This document shows, piece after piece, positions 1 through 10,083 of a DNA stretch of 64,000 nt; the stretch's first letter is position 1, and every line of letters starts with the position of its first letter. The notes under the pieces were generated by a model, which saw only the letters and a list, made by a program, of their open reading frames with translations, searched no databases and was not told where the DNA came from. This stretch comes from Glebionis coronaria (lineage: Eukaryota; Streptophyta; Magnoliopsida; Asterales; Asteraceae). A program made the translations under genes and the position numbers. The DNA lies in contig CM046877.1 in NCBI GenBank assembly GCA_025667525.1, positions 621,634,262 to 621,698,261 of the forward strand, given 5' to 3'.

Positions 1-338
1 ACATCTCTCCTTCTAGGTGCAATAAGCACAACATCATTGTTTTTGTTGAATATGGTTCTATGAGTCTTATTAAACAAAACCTTGTAGTCAGCATCATACA
101 ATTGGCTGATGCTAATAAGATTGTGTTTAAGACCATTCACATATGCAACCCTGGTAAACGTTATCCCATTGCAGTTCACTGAGTCGTATCCCTCTGTGTC
201 ACCTGAAGAATTATCTCCAAACACCACTTTAGGACCTGGCTCCCTTGAGTATTTGTGCAGGAATTGTTGAATCCCTGTCATGTGTCTAGAACAGCCACTG
301 TCTAGATACCATACCGTTTCCTTGAGATGTTTCTTCAT
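1..338 (-). pseudogene. Copia-1 protease / pre-integrase fragment
   Basis: An open minus-strand frame runs from a Met at 338 to the window edge, about 112 residues. It contains the retroviral-type aspartic protease motif LDSGCSRHMTG with the catalytic Asp-Ser-Gly intact. About 60 residues later comes the typical copia stretch around NLISISQLYDADY, which leads into the integrase zinc domain. The frame differs from both neighbouring ORFs, so translation from Gag would need two shifts. I call it a fragment because it is cut by the window; within the visible part it has no stop. Confidence 0.75.
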
Positions 339-355
339 AGATAAATAGAAATAGG

Positions 356-811
356 TTAGTTCCTATGGTGAACCCACTTTCTAGTGGGTTCCCTGAATTG
401 CTGATTAGCAATTCTTGTGTTCCTGTAGAACTTTTGGCGATGGGAGGGACAATTAGCTGTCTCATGGGTAAAACTTACACAGATATCACACCCAGGGAAG
501 TCACCACACTCATCTGAGTGATGGTCTATGAATCTACAGAATTTACAGGGAGGATAAGGTCTATAGTTTCCCTGTTGTCTTTTTGAACCCTGTTGTCTAT
601 CCCTAGAGGGTGTCTGAGCTCTCTTAACTGCCATATGTCTGTCATGATCTAAGGTCATGTGGTGAGAGTTCTTACATATATTGCAATAAGGTTTGAATAA
701 CCTTTCCCCTTTGGGTTCACCTAGGGCAGACTTAGGTTCATGAGAAGTAGAGCATTCAGCGGAAGGCTTAATGTGTTGTTTCAAGAGTTCTACTTCTTTC
801 ATTAGAGACAA
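356..811 (-). CDS. Copia-1 tandem zinc-knuckle ORF (Gag-Pol linker)
   Basis: A 151-residue ORF overlaps the end of the Gag ORF by 10 bp in another frame. It holds three evenly built knuckles: C43-X2-C46-X4-H51-X4-H56 (CCHH), C89-X2-C92-X4-H97-X4-C102 (CCHC) and C108-X2-C111-X4-H116-X4-C121 (CCHC). The spacing is exactly that of retroviral nucleocapsid knuckles, which bind the genomic RNA in the particle. The surrounding sequence is basic (QGSKRQQGNYR). The block sits between Gag and protease, where copia elements usually have one knuckle. It is probably part of Gag-Pol, now separated by a frameshift. Confidence 0.7.
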   Translation of the reverse strand: MSLMKEVELLKQHIKPSAECSTSHEPKSALGEPKGERLFKPYCNICKNSHHMTLDHDRHMAVKRAQTPSRDRQQGSKRQQGNYRPYPPCKFCRFIDHHSDECGDFPGCDICVSFTHETANCPSHRQKFYRNTRIANQQFREPTRKWVHHRN

Positions 812-2895
812 CAGGCATTATTCGTGGAAGGGTCAACCTTATTCACAGCTTTTGTTGAGACAGGCTTAAAAGCAACTTGTTTACCAGATTGTCTAACAGG
901 AACATGAAATACTTTAGATGGTGGTTTCTCAACATCTGTTCTAAGTTCACCCTTAGCAGCTCGTGAGGAACTGCTAGGTTCAACTCCAGAGAGTTTGGGC
1001 AAAGGTGGTAACTCAGCCACATCTTCAGAGACAGGGTCATTAGTCAAAGTGGTATCTGACATATGAATGGTCTCTGTAGATTTGAAGACAATGTCTTTGG
1101 GTTTGGTGAGAATTCTCAACTTATTTTTCTTAGCAGATATATCCCTTTTAATGTCAGCAGGCAATTCATCATTAAGCAATTGATCTATAGTGAACCTAGC
1201 ACACAGCCATTTTTCAATAACCTTGTTTAATTCAGAAACTTTATCATTTAAGGCAATGTTTTTCAAGGTTAACCTAGTGACTTCATTTTGCAGGGATATT
1301 TTCTCTAAATTAACCCGTCTGAGAGTTTCACATTCAGATTTAGCATTTAGTAGTTCAGTTTTAACAGAGTGAAACTTATCAACTAGGTTCTTTCTTTGTT
1401 TCTCAACAAAGTGTAAATCAACAGTGGTGTAATCAGGGACATGCTTGCGTTCATCACTATCAGACATAGATAAAAGCCTGTGTACCTTTTTCATTATGAT
1501 GTCAACCCATTGTCCTGATCTTGCATCACCTTTTCCAACAGCTGGTTCATCCTCAGCTATAGCCATGAAAGCCCTGACTCTAGTGGTATCTTCCTCATCT
1601 GAAGTCAGTGGCTCATCATTCCAATCATAAGCTTCAGCTACCAACCCTTTCTCTGTCTTTTTATCACATCCCTTCTTCTTAGACAGAGCTTCAAGCTTCA
1701 AATTCATCTGTTCTAACTCAGCTTTAAGTGCCTTGTACTTGTTTTTGTAATCCTTCTTCTCATTGTCTGATGAATTGGATTGGTGAGATGAGTTGTTGTG
1801 TTGTTTGAATTTGTAAGGTTTGGAGGAAGATGATGGATAGGAGGGTGAGGATGTCTTGGTGGAAGGACAGTCTTTTTGGAATTGTCCAAGCTTTCCACAG
1901 GAAATGCAAGTTTCTTTTGATCTGTTAGTTTGTTTACTAGCTGATCCTATTCTCCCTGATCTTTTGAAGAATCTTCTTTGGTTGGCTAGCAAGGCTCTTT
2001 CATGAAACTCTGCATTAAGATCTGTCAAGAACTCTTGGCTGTTGCGGGTGTCTTCTTCAACATCAGAGTCGTTGTCATGAGGAATTGGTGCAGATATCAA
2101 GGCTTTGGAATATGCTCCTTGAACTACAAATCTTTCAGTCTTAGACTTGTAAATAGTATCAATCAACCCTTCTTCATAATTATACTTTCCATAAAGCTGA
2201 GCTAAGGTGTCATTCTTGATTGAGTTATTTGCTCTCTGAGTCTGATTCATACTCAGCCACTTTCTTGGAAGGCTGTTGACAAATGTGGCATTGATCTCAG
2301 CTTGACCAATAGTGACATCATTCATTGCTAGGTCATTGAGAAGAATCTTCAGCCTTGCATAGGTTTGTTGAACCTTTTCACCTTCAAGTGACTTGAAGGC
2401 ATTGAACTGAAGTCTGAGTGCCTGAATCTTTGTCTCTCTTGTTTCAGAGGGTCCTTCATGGCCAAGGATGAGGTCTGTCCACATTTTCTTGGCTGTGGGA
2501 CACTGAATGACAGACTTCATGATATGTTTGGGAAGACAGGATATGATGATGCTTTTGAGACGTTTATCTTGGTTTGCCAATTTTCTATCAGCTGGAGTCC
2601 ATTGTTTGAGAGGTTTGGGAAGAGGGTTTTCTTCAGTGGAGGTAAGCGCCATGGGAATATAAGGACCATTTTCTATAATTTCTAGAAGAAATGGTTCACG
2701 TCCATCGAGATACACAAGAAATTGACTCTTCCAACTAGCAAAATCTTCTTCATCAAAGACTGGTACACTTGTGACATGTGATCCACCTCTTGAGTCAAGA
2801 AGTTGGGGTAGATCATCGTCAATGGGAGGAGGGGTGAGTCTTGGTGAAGATGGTGTTGTAGAAGGTGAATGTGGTGGGTTAGAAGTTTCTGGCAT
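802..2895 (-). CDS. Copia-1 Gag polyprotein (UBN2-type)
   Basis: The 697-residue ORF begins at the first Met downstream of the primer site (ATG at 2895). The N-terminus is Pro/Ser-rich. Residues about 45-260 look like the copia Gag core: a DFASWKSQFLVYL start, then LRLQFNAFKSLEGEKVQQTYARL-like helices. A single knuckle follows at C330-X2-C333-X4-Q338-X4-C343, in which the metal-binding His is replaced by Gln. Residues about 375-410 and 470-590 are predicted helical or coiled coil. The ORF is intact, which is unusual for an element frameshifted downstream. Its role would be to form the virus-like particle that packages element RNA. Confidence 0.8.
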   Translation of the reverse strand: MPETSNPPHSPSTTPSSPRLTPPPIDDDLPQLLDSRGGSHVTSVPVFDEEDFASWKSQFLVYLDGREPFLLEIIENGPYIPMALTSTEENPLPKPLKQWTPADRKLANQDKRLKSIIISCLPKHIMKSVIQCPTAKKMWTDLILGHEGPSETRETKIQALRLQFNAFKSLEGEKVQQTYARLKILLNDLAMNDVTIGQAEINATFVNSLPRKWLSMNQTQRANNSIKNDTLAQLYGKYNYEEGLIDTIYKSKTERFVVQGAYSKALISAPIPHDNDSDVEEDTRNSQEFLTDLNAEFHERALLANQRRFFKRSGRIGSASKQTNRSKETCISCGKLGQFQKDCPSTKTSSPSYPSSSSKPYKFKQHNNSSHQSNSSDNEKKDYKNKYKALKAELEQMNLKLEALSKKKGCDKKTEKGLVAEAYDWNDEPLTSDEEDTTRVRAFMAIAEDEPAVGKGDARSGQWVDIIMKKVHRLLSMSDSDERKHVPDYTTVDLHFVEKQRKNLVDKFHSVKTELLNAKSECETLRRVNLEKISLQNEVTRLTLKNIALNDKVSELNKVIEKWLCARFTIDQLLNDELPADIKRDISAKKNKLRILTKPKDIVFKSTETIHMSDTTLTNDPVSEDVAELPPLPKLSGVEPSSSSRAAKGELRTDVEKPPSKVFHVPVRQSGKQVAFKPVSTKAVNKVDPSTNNACCL

Positions 2896-2957
2896 GGTGG
2901 ATCTTGATTATAAAACTGAGAACGATGTTTCTTGAAGGTTTTAATATCAAACACCGC

Positions 2958-2971
2958 TCTGATACCAATTG
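2958..2971 (-). promoter_or_regulatory. Primer binding site, initiator tRNA-Met (Copia-1)
   Basis: On the minus strand this reads TTGGTATCAGAGC, the standard plant LTR-retrotransposon site complementary to the 3' end of initiator tRNA-Met. It lies immediately inside the LTR boundary. Confidence 0.9.
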
Positions 2972-3714
2972 AAAGTCCCTAATCAATGCTAGAAACCCTA
3001 AACTTAGCTAATCAACACAAGTTATTACTTTTCAAACGTAATCTTTTTATTGTATAATAAAGAATTACAAGTGTTATGGATAACACCGTTTGATGAGAAT
3101 GTGTTGTGCACACTTTGAAAAACTATAAACCTTAACTTATGAATACAGTCGCAGCTGTTTGATTCTATAAGTTCAAAGCATTAATGTTATGAATATACTC
3201 AAAGTGTTCAACATTAATACTTGGATACACATCCTATTTATAGTGATACGAGGTTGACCTAAATAGTACTTGATGGTGACTACACAAGACTTTCACTTTT
3301 CAGACATCAGTCACATGATGCTCTTCTATTCTTGGTAGTCTGCCATTATGCTTTAAGGAAACAATTGTCGAAACAGATTCCTTTTTCTTCATTGTCTCGA
3401 ACACACAAATGGCATGTCCAAAGTGTGCTGAGTGTTAACAGGGTATTGCCACCCCTGTTAACCCTCAACCCCTCAGAGTCCCTGATACATCTTGGCTGTT
3501 ATCCATCACAGCCAATGAGTATGTCTTCAAGTAATCTTTGACTTCCTTGACAATGTCTCTGACATGGACTCCTCTAAGGTTGCTTACAGAGAATCGGATC
3601 TCTGTAAGTCTTGCGATACTTGCCTGCCTCCTAGGCACAGGCAAGGGACTGTCTAACAGCTTAATTATGTTTAAATCTATGATCAGGGAATCTAACAAGC
3701 TTAGATTTCCAACA
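2972..3714 (-). repeat. Copia-1 LTR (5' LTR in element sense)
   Basis: On the minus strand the repeat would start TGTTGGAAATC at 3714 and end GGGACTTTCA at 2972, next to the primer site. The inner end is firm. The outer end is chosen from the typical TGTTGGAAAT start, and the partner LTR is outside the window, so the 743-bp length is inferred. A TATA box CACTATAAATAGG lies at 3245-3233. Confidence 0.65.
3233..3245 (-). promoter_or_regulatory. TATA box of Copia-1 LTR
   Basis: CACTATAAATAGG on the minus strand is a strong plant TATA element in the middle of the LTR, correctly placed to transcribe toward Gag. Confidence 0.6.
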
Positions 3715-3775
3715 ATTACAACCCATGGAGAGAAATTTTGGAATGAAAGTGTACACAAATAAACTAAACATAAGT

Positions 3776-4519
3776 CTAATCGAAACGTTGCTCAAGGGCC
3801 GCAATCCTCTCGGATAAATAAATCAATGCCCTATGTAGAAGGGTGTGCAAAGCTTCGATCTCGTAATGTTGGTCCTCGACGCTCCTAGCTAGTCCCGTGA
3901 AATGGTCGGGTGGGGGTGGGGCATTCCTACCCAAATCTGCGATGACCGCCTCGTAACAAGTCTCGAGCGTCACCAATGACTCGTAAGATAGCCCACCCAT
4001 GTTGCGAAGCACATGGGTCACCTTGCCTCGTAAATTAGCAAGCCTAGTAAAACGATGAGGGGGCATTCCACGTGCCTCGGCGGCAGCGGAGCATTCAGCT
4101 CCATTAAAGCCGCAAGATGGGGGTGGCATGGGCATAGTGAGTCGAAAAGAGGCAATGTGCCTAGGAGGCACTCTCACGGATGGTGACTTTGAAGACATGC
4201 GGGTAGTACGGGTAGAGCTCACATGTCTTGCGGGCAACTTCTTCCCAATCATATAAGCTCTCACGGACATCCTCGCGGTACGATTTTAGCGACGGGCCTT
4301 AGGGGCATGAGATGATGAAGTAGATGGAGGAATCATGGGTGCCTTGCCACACCTTGTGTAGCAAATGAGCGGTGGTGGCGAAGAGCGAATAGGTGCACGA
4401 GCACTTGGATCTCCTCGAGTGGACGATAAAGGCGAAGCACCACTAGTAGAGGACTCGCGTCGTGCTTCATCCGTAGATGAGCTCAAGTAGTACAACGAAT
4501 CTTCGGACGAGATAGACAT
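3776..4519 (-). pseudogene. ORF in gag position of G1, one in-frame stop
   Basis: Two ORFs (77 and 164 residues) are in the same frame and separated only by a TAA at 4288-4286, with no shift. Together they cover about 247 codons. The first half is Ser/Pro-rich and low in complexity. The second half has a helical tail with the segment ALHTLLHRALIYLSERIAAL, suited to oligomerisation. GC content is clearly higher than in the flanks, as expected for coding sequence. I see no zinc knuckle and no similarity I can name. Position after primer site and leader suggests a Gag N-terminal region. Confidence 0.45.
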
Positions 4520-4590
4520 GTTACTGCCAAATCAAGAATGGCATGTGTAAGAACAAATCAATTTTGCAATATGTTGTAACTTTAGTTTGT

Positions 4591-5110
4591 CATGGCACAC
4601 ACCATTTAGCACAAAAAAAGTAAATTTTAGACATGTTGATACAAGATCAATATTGTATGATAGCATGGCACAAACCATTTAACGTAGGGTTTTCAAGAAA
4701 TGTCAAAATAGCATCAATTTTGCATTCACGTAACATGGCACAAACCATTTAGCATAGAGTTTCTAGTAGTGTCGAAATAAAATTCAATTTTGTATACGTA
4801 TAGTATGGTACAAACCATTAAGCCTAGAGTTTCAAGTAGTGACGAAATTAAATTCAATTTTGTATTCGTATAGCATGAGACAAACCATTAAGCATAAAGT
4901 TTCAAGTAGTGTCGAAATAAAATTCAATTTTGTATTCGTATAGCATGGCACAAACCACTTAGCATAGAGTTTCAAGTAGTGTCGAAATAAAATTCAATTT
5001 TGTATTCATAGAGCATGGCACAAACCATTAGTCCTAGGATTTCAAGTAGCGTCGAAATAACATCGATTTTGCGTTCATATAGCATGGCACAGACCATTAT
5101 GCATAGAGTT
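4591..5110. repeat. 70-bp tandem repeat, about 7.4 copies
   Basis: Copies begin at 4591, 4664, 4734, 4804, 4874, 4944, 5014 and 5083, each starting near CATGGCACAAACCATTWAGC and containing a shared AAATTCAATTTTG block. Five consecutive spacings are exactly 70 bp and the outer ones 73 and 69. Outer copies are more diverged than inner ones. The array sits between the G1 primer site and its first ORF, in the transcribed leader. Confidence 0.9.
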
Positions 5111-5344
5111 ATAAATTACGTTATTTAGTAATCGTAACGATGTAGTGGTGTAGTAATAGATGTAATAAGGTAATATAACGAAATCTTAACTTACAACTTA
5201 CTTGTCGAAGGCGTGAAGTGAAGTGTTCTATGGAGATGGAGAGGTAGTTATAGTCTAGTATTACTCTTTTTCCAAAATTTCATTTTTGACCAAAACCTTT
5301 GTAAAAATGATTTTTATAAAAGTAACCTAGTTCTCTATAATCAT

Positions 5345-5358
5345 GTCTCTGATACCAA
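5345..5358 (-). promoter_or_regulatory. Primer binding site of G1
   Basis: The minus strand reads TTGGTATCAGAGAC, one base off the initiator tRNA-Met consensus, two bases inside the LTR end at 5361. Confidence 0.75.
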
Positions 5359-5360
5359 TC

Positions 5361-8126
5361 TGTCAAACCCTCAATTTGGCCCACGTGTATAATTTCACGA
5401 GGATGTGACTATCATGACAACCAAGAGACATAGGTACAAGATTAACTAAGAAAAGTCATTTTTCATTCATAAAACATAAAGATAGAATTGGTCCCAAACA
5501 AAATTGTTTTACACATCATGATAACATAAATGAAGTTTCCAAATATCATACATCAAAATCAAGTCTCAAAGTTAAATCATGATAATTTTTATTAATCTCC
5601 ATAGCACAACCACGTCACTCCTCCGCCTTGACACCTGAGAAAAATATTGCTAAAACGTCAACACAAAGGTCGGTGAGTTTATAGGTTTAAGTATAAGTAG
5701 TGTGATGAACCATAAGATTTTAGTTAGGCAACCGGCAAATAATCTTATAACAAATACAAGATTATCATCAGATAGCATACGTTCATGATATCCTACGTCT
5801 AAGCTCATGACACCGAAGCGTTAACCGTACTAGCAACATAATATGAGAGCCCAATCAAATACTACCCCAAAGTATTCATAACAACCACAAATGTATTTGT
5901 ATCCAATTTGGTCACACAACCAACATTAGATAGGGAGGCCAATCCCAATAGATCTATCCATAACATTTGCGCTTACACAAAGTAATTAACGGTTCATGAT
6001 AGTGGGCTAAAGCATCTAGGGGTATCGCTACTTAGACATCATGTAGGCACGTATGAGTTTTAAGGTACTTATGTTCATCCGTAAAAACAAGCAATGTTCT
6101 CACCCCAAAGAGTTAAAAACAATTAAAAGTGGGGCTATAAACTCACCTCGTTTGTTAAGCAAATGGATGAAAATGCAAGAGAGCTCGAGAATACGACCAC
6201 GTTATCCACGACCTAGTTAAGTATATAGACCGTGTTACAAAACGAGTAGTGCATAAATAAAATGCATGATATCCTAAGTGTGCTTGACTTTACATTTTAT
6301 TTACGGAAGACACGACATTTACTCACGGTTATCAAACGGGATTATCTTAACAATGTATAAACACAAATTAGTTTTTGAGCTTGTATAAACCCAGTTTACA
6401 ACCGGCTGCCCAAACCTCCCAATATATTACATGATTCGGCCCATTTACTAAATGACCCAGTCCTGGCCCAAATCACTTGGCGATATAAACAAGGAGGGGG
6501 GTACGTTATATTCCAGTTACCCATTTTAATCTATTCAACTCTCTTTATCTCTCTCGAAATAATACTCCTATCGTCTCCCATCTCTCTCTCACAAATATCA
6601 ACCGATCTGAATCTTATCTAAGGCTAGAAATTAGTCACTGATTTTATTACTTATCATCAAGACCTTGTTAGCCCGGTGTGTTTATAAATCGTGGGATGTG
6701 AGGTTTCTTCCTCACATCGAATCTACAAGTTTTTCAAGTGTGGTTTTGGTTGAGCATAGTCTACACATGAATGCAAGTATAAGGAAGAAAGGTGCAAAAG
6801 ACTCACAAGGAAGATGGTTCACGGCTGTGTTATTCGGCTAGGTGGTTTGAACTTGGGTTCAGCTTAGCAAGACTCTACTACTTGTTCCCAACTGATTCGT
6901 CCTTAATTTTGTACTCAGATTTGTGTTGTGCTTTTGTGTTTGTGAAGTGAGGCTGTGAGAAACTTGTAGTATTTTAAGCAAGTACTTTTGGTTTAGGGTT
7001 AGTCAAGTTCTGGAATGGTAAGCTTGTGATACACCCCTAAATGGCAAACTCGGCATGTGTGTTGGATTTTTGTGGGTAGTGGGAACATATAATATGCCGG
7101 TTTGACTCATGGTTGACTATTTTTGAAATTTGCTTTACTGGTTAGTTGTTAGGTTTTAACTCCAAAATGTCCAGCTTTGATATTGGGTATAGAAGCTATT
7201 TCATTTGGACTTGGTCTAGTAGGTTTTAGTAGGCTGTTCGGCCCAATAAAGATAATACGATTTGGTCCATTGGGTATTGATACCCGGCCCACTATGATTA
7301 GCAAAACTCGGCCCATCAAGGGTTTGTTAAGACAAATATGAACCGTAAACGCGTTGATACTTAATAAAATCATCATCATACGAAAATTAAATCACAAGAC
7401 TTAGACTAATGTGGATACATGTATTCTGTATTCTCGAAAGCTTAATAAACTTTAATAACCAGCATAAACGGTTAACAAGTGAAACGTCTTACAAACGGGC
7501 ACGTCTTATTAAAATAGACGCGAAAATTCAAGTTGTTACACAACGCTTGTGGAAAAAACTACCCAACAACCCTAGAGAGGGGCTGAGACTAGATTTAAGC
7601 AAAACCGAACACCAAGAAAAAACCACACGAAACCCTTGTGGTTTCTTTGTTGCGATCGGCTCAAAAAGAAAAGAGAGGAATGGGTGAAAAATAATGAGGG
7701 CTAATGGTTGTTTATATAGGCTTAGTTTTCTTGCAAACCAAGTCATAAACCAATTAGGAAAGAAAAATCTTTCCTTTCACTTGTTCTTTGGCCGACGGTC
7801 AGTTACACCCAAAGAGTGTTTCTGGAACCTTCTTTTCTTCTTATTTTTTCCACAACGCTCGTTTAATACTTAACTCTTAATTATTTAACGGTCGTTAAGT
7901 TATAGCTCGATTTATTTTAATAAATATAATAAATACATTTATTAAATAATTAACTCTTTACGTATTGTGTGCAATCCCTTTTAGGATGAGCTCTAGTGTG
8001 TTAATTTTGTTATTATTAATACTGAGCATGATCGCATGAATGTTAATCTCGTTAATGTTGTTTGATATTACCGTATTTTGTTATTCGTAATGGTTGCGTC
8101 ATTTGAAACATAGTTTAAATGCTAAC
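5361..8126 (-). repeat. G1 long LTR (outer limit uncertain)
   Basis: On the plus strand it starts TGTCAAACCCTC next to the primer site. A minus-strand TATA-like CCTATATAAA lies at 7720-7711, followed in element sense by a pyrimidine-rich transcribed leader. That gives a short U3 and a very long R-U5, the same layout as G2 and G3. The outer end is masked by the GGGGA-rich insertion at 8127 and could be some hundred bases off. Bases 6480-7140 look like a separate plus-strand promoter-like segment (ATATAAAC near 6484) that I cannot assign. No coding sequence is supported. Confidence 0.4.
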
Positions 8127-8310
8127 TGTGTAACGGGGAAAAAATCCCCGATTCCCCATTGGGGATCCCCGTTCACCGATGGGGATGGGGATGGTATGTA
8201 GTTTGTAATCCCCGATGGTGATAGGGACGGGGATGGGGATAGATATTTAACTTTGGGGATGGGGATGGTAGTAACCATTCCCTGCAAACCCGGCCCCGTT
8301 GCCATCTCTA
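8127..8310. mobile_element. GGGGA-rich DNA transposon remnant (hAT-like)
   Basis: The segment is built from GGGGATGGGGATGG and ATCCCCG blocks in both orientations. The right end, read on the minus strand, is TAGAGATGGCAACGGGG, a familiar terminal sequence of plant hAT-type non-autonomous elements. The left end retains only AACGGGG, and no target duplication is evident, so it is degraded. The 68-codon minus-strand reading frame inside it is a shadow. Confidence 0.4.
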
Positions 8311-8635
8311 CACACGACTACTAAATTTATTTTCATAAACTTTCACCTCCCACTCGGATAAATTTATATAGTTTGATCACATAGAATAGTGTCTAATTAC
8401 ACTACCAATGCCTCTAGTACAACTCGAGTAAGGTCTCCTAGATAAAACCTTTTAATGATTCATCATTATTATTATACTTTTATTTCTATTACAACGTTAA
8501 TAAGGATATGGATCTCATTCATTCCTTTCATTAACCATTTTGTTTCTCGTTCACAGATTAATAAGATTACCAAAATACATTTGGGTGTGACCATACAAAC
8601 ATCTTACTAATCCCACGAGGGGCCCAACTGTATTA
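8311..8635 (-). repeat. Probable Copia-3 3' LTR, outer part
   Basis: Non-coding. Removing Copia-2 and one copy of its TATTA duplication joins this stretch to 24988-25486, which directly precedes, in plus coordinates, the minus-strand Copia-3 RNase H. The joined piece is therefore likely the 3' LTR and untranslated end of Copia-3. This is inference from geometry; no second copy of the LTR is in the window. Confidence 0.35.
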
Positions 8636-9272
8636 TGTTGGAAATTTAGTATAATTATGGGATATGGTCATACATGTAAATGTGTTTGGAGGTACGGAGT
8701 GTACACCCATTAAGTCCCTGACCACCCTGGAGTCAATATAGTGGTTTGCTGATGATGCCTGTGTCAGCGGCTAGGCTTTGTCTGCCTTGTCAGCGGCTAG
8801 GTTTTGCCTTGTTAGTGGCTAAGTCATCAGTGGATGGGTTATCTTTGTAACCTCTTTGACTGTTTCATAAGGGGATTAAGATTGACTTAATGACCATTAT
8901 TCTGGTCATGTAACCAATATGTAGTCATGTGGGAAATAATGAGATTAATTGACCGATTAATACTCATTATTCCTTTGACCAAGAGTTACATTCTTAGGAA
9001 TGGGATCACTATAAATAGTTATCATATTTGCCTGATGAAATAGACGAAAACATAAACACTTAGTCTCGTAGGGTTCTTGTTTTTTGCGTAAATCAAGAAC
9101 AAGCACTTGGTTTTATCCCAAGGAGGTATTCGTATTTACCTAGGCATAGGGTCGAATAATCTTCTTTAGAAAGTGATTACACGACTTCAAGTGATATCCG
9201 GTAAGAATTCATTGGTTATTAGTTAGGTTGTTGATTATCTTTACCCTGTTGGAACGAAGCAAAACCCCAACA
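8636..9272 (+). repeat. Copia-2 5' LTR
   Basis: Starts TGTTGGAAATTTAG and ends ACCCCAACA. TATAAATA at 9010-9017 follows CACT and is the likely TATA box. The bases after the LTR (ATCAAAGAAG) do not match the usual initiator tRNA-Met site, so the primer is either a different tRNA or the site has decayed. Confidence 0.9.
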
Positions 9273-9300
9273 ATCAAAGAAGTTATTTTTGTGATAATCA

Positions 9301-9963
9301 ATGGCGGCTGCAATGAAGCATATGGTGGCTAACTTCTCTAAACTGGATAAGTTTAAATGGGTTGATTTTAGGAGATGGCAGAAGAAGATGCACTTTCTTC
9401 TTTCTACCATGAATGTGGTGTACGTGCTAACTACTCCTATTCCTGATGGTGGTGATGATGCTACGTTGGAGGACATGAGGAAAAGGAGCAAATGGGAGAA
9501 TGACGACTATGTGTGTCATGGTATTATTCTTAATGGTATGTCTTATTCTTTATTTGATATTTACCAAAATGTTGAATCTGGTAAAGAACTATGGGATTCC
9601 TTGGAAGCCAAATATATGGTTGAGGATGCATCAAGTAAGAAGTTCCTTGTGAGTGATTTCACAAATTACAAAATGACTGATTCAAGACTAGTCATGGAAC
9701 AATACAATGAACTTCTTGGAATACTTGGTAGATTTACACAACATGAAATGAACATAGATGAGACCATTCAGGTCTCATGTGTCAATGACAAACTACCTCC
9801 TTCTTGGAAAGATTTCAAGCACACCTTGAAACATAAGAAGGAGGAGTTAACTCTTGCTAAGTTGGGCAGTCATTTGCGCATTGAGGAATCACTCAAGGTG
9901 CATGATAGTGACAAGATAAAAAGTAACAATGTTGTTTGTTCATCTGTTGTCAATATGGTTTAG
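9301..9963 (+). pseudogene. Copia-2 Gag
   Basis: A 220-residue frame starts with the first Met after the LTR and matches the copia Gag (UBN2/DUF4219) pattern: FRRWQKKMHFLL near the start, LWDSLEAKYM in the middle, and a long helical C-terminal half. It ends at a TAG at 9961. The same frame then continues, with a second TAG at 10060-10062 inside the zinc knuckle. The knuckle's His is also replaced by Leu (KCGKPGLLKRDC). The Gag core is otherwise undamaged. Two stops plus a broken knuckle make this copy non-functional. Confidence 0.85.
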
Positions 9964-10083
9964 CATAACAACTCCTCCAGGTACAATGACAACAAGGGCA
10001 AATGTAAACATCAAGATAACACCAAAGCAAATCCTAACAAGAAGTTCTCAGTGACTTGTTAGAAGTGTGGAAAACCTGGACTC

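Larger units (their letters stand above)
1..3714 (-). mobile_element. Ty1/copia LTR retrotransposon Copia-1, partial
   Basis: Read on the minus strand from the right, the order is LTR (3714-2972), initiator-tRNA-Met primer site (2971-2958), Gag ORF, zinc-knuckle ORF, then protease and pre-integrase sequence running off the left edge. That order is Ty1/copia. The integrase, reverse transcriptase, RNase H and second LTR lie outside the window. The three coding blocks sit in three different frames, so the copy is frameshifted or reflects unusual frame use. It appears to have inserted into the G1 gypsy element, whose internal ORF starts just to the right. The tandem knuckles resemble Asteraceae copia families from memory. 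Confidence 0.85.
3715..8126 (-). mobile_element. Ty3/gypsy-like element G1, 5' part
   Basis: A minus-strand element read from the right: LTR ending at 5361 with GGGTTTGACA, primer site TTGGTATCAGAGAC (5358-5345), a long leader with a 70-bp tandem repeat, then an ORF in gag position (4519-3776). The interior stops where the Copia-1 LTR begins, so Copia-1 probably inserted into it. No pol is visible. Assignment to Ty3/gypsy rests on the TGTCAAACCC-type LTR end and the long R-U5, not on a recognised domain. The outer LTR boundary is unresolved. Confidence 0.5.

Noticed and set aside
7409..7746. 92-codon plus and 72-codon minus ORFs
   Set aside because: They overlap the promoter and leader of the G1 LTR; no similarity.
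8099..8305. Pro/Ser-rich 68-codon ORF
   Set aside because: Translation of the GGGGA-rich transposon remnant.
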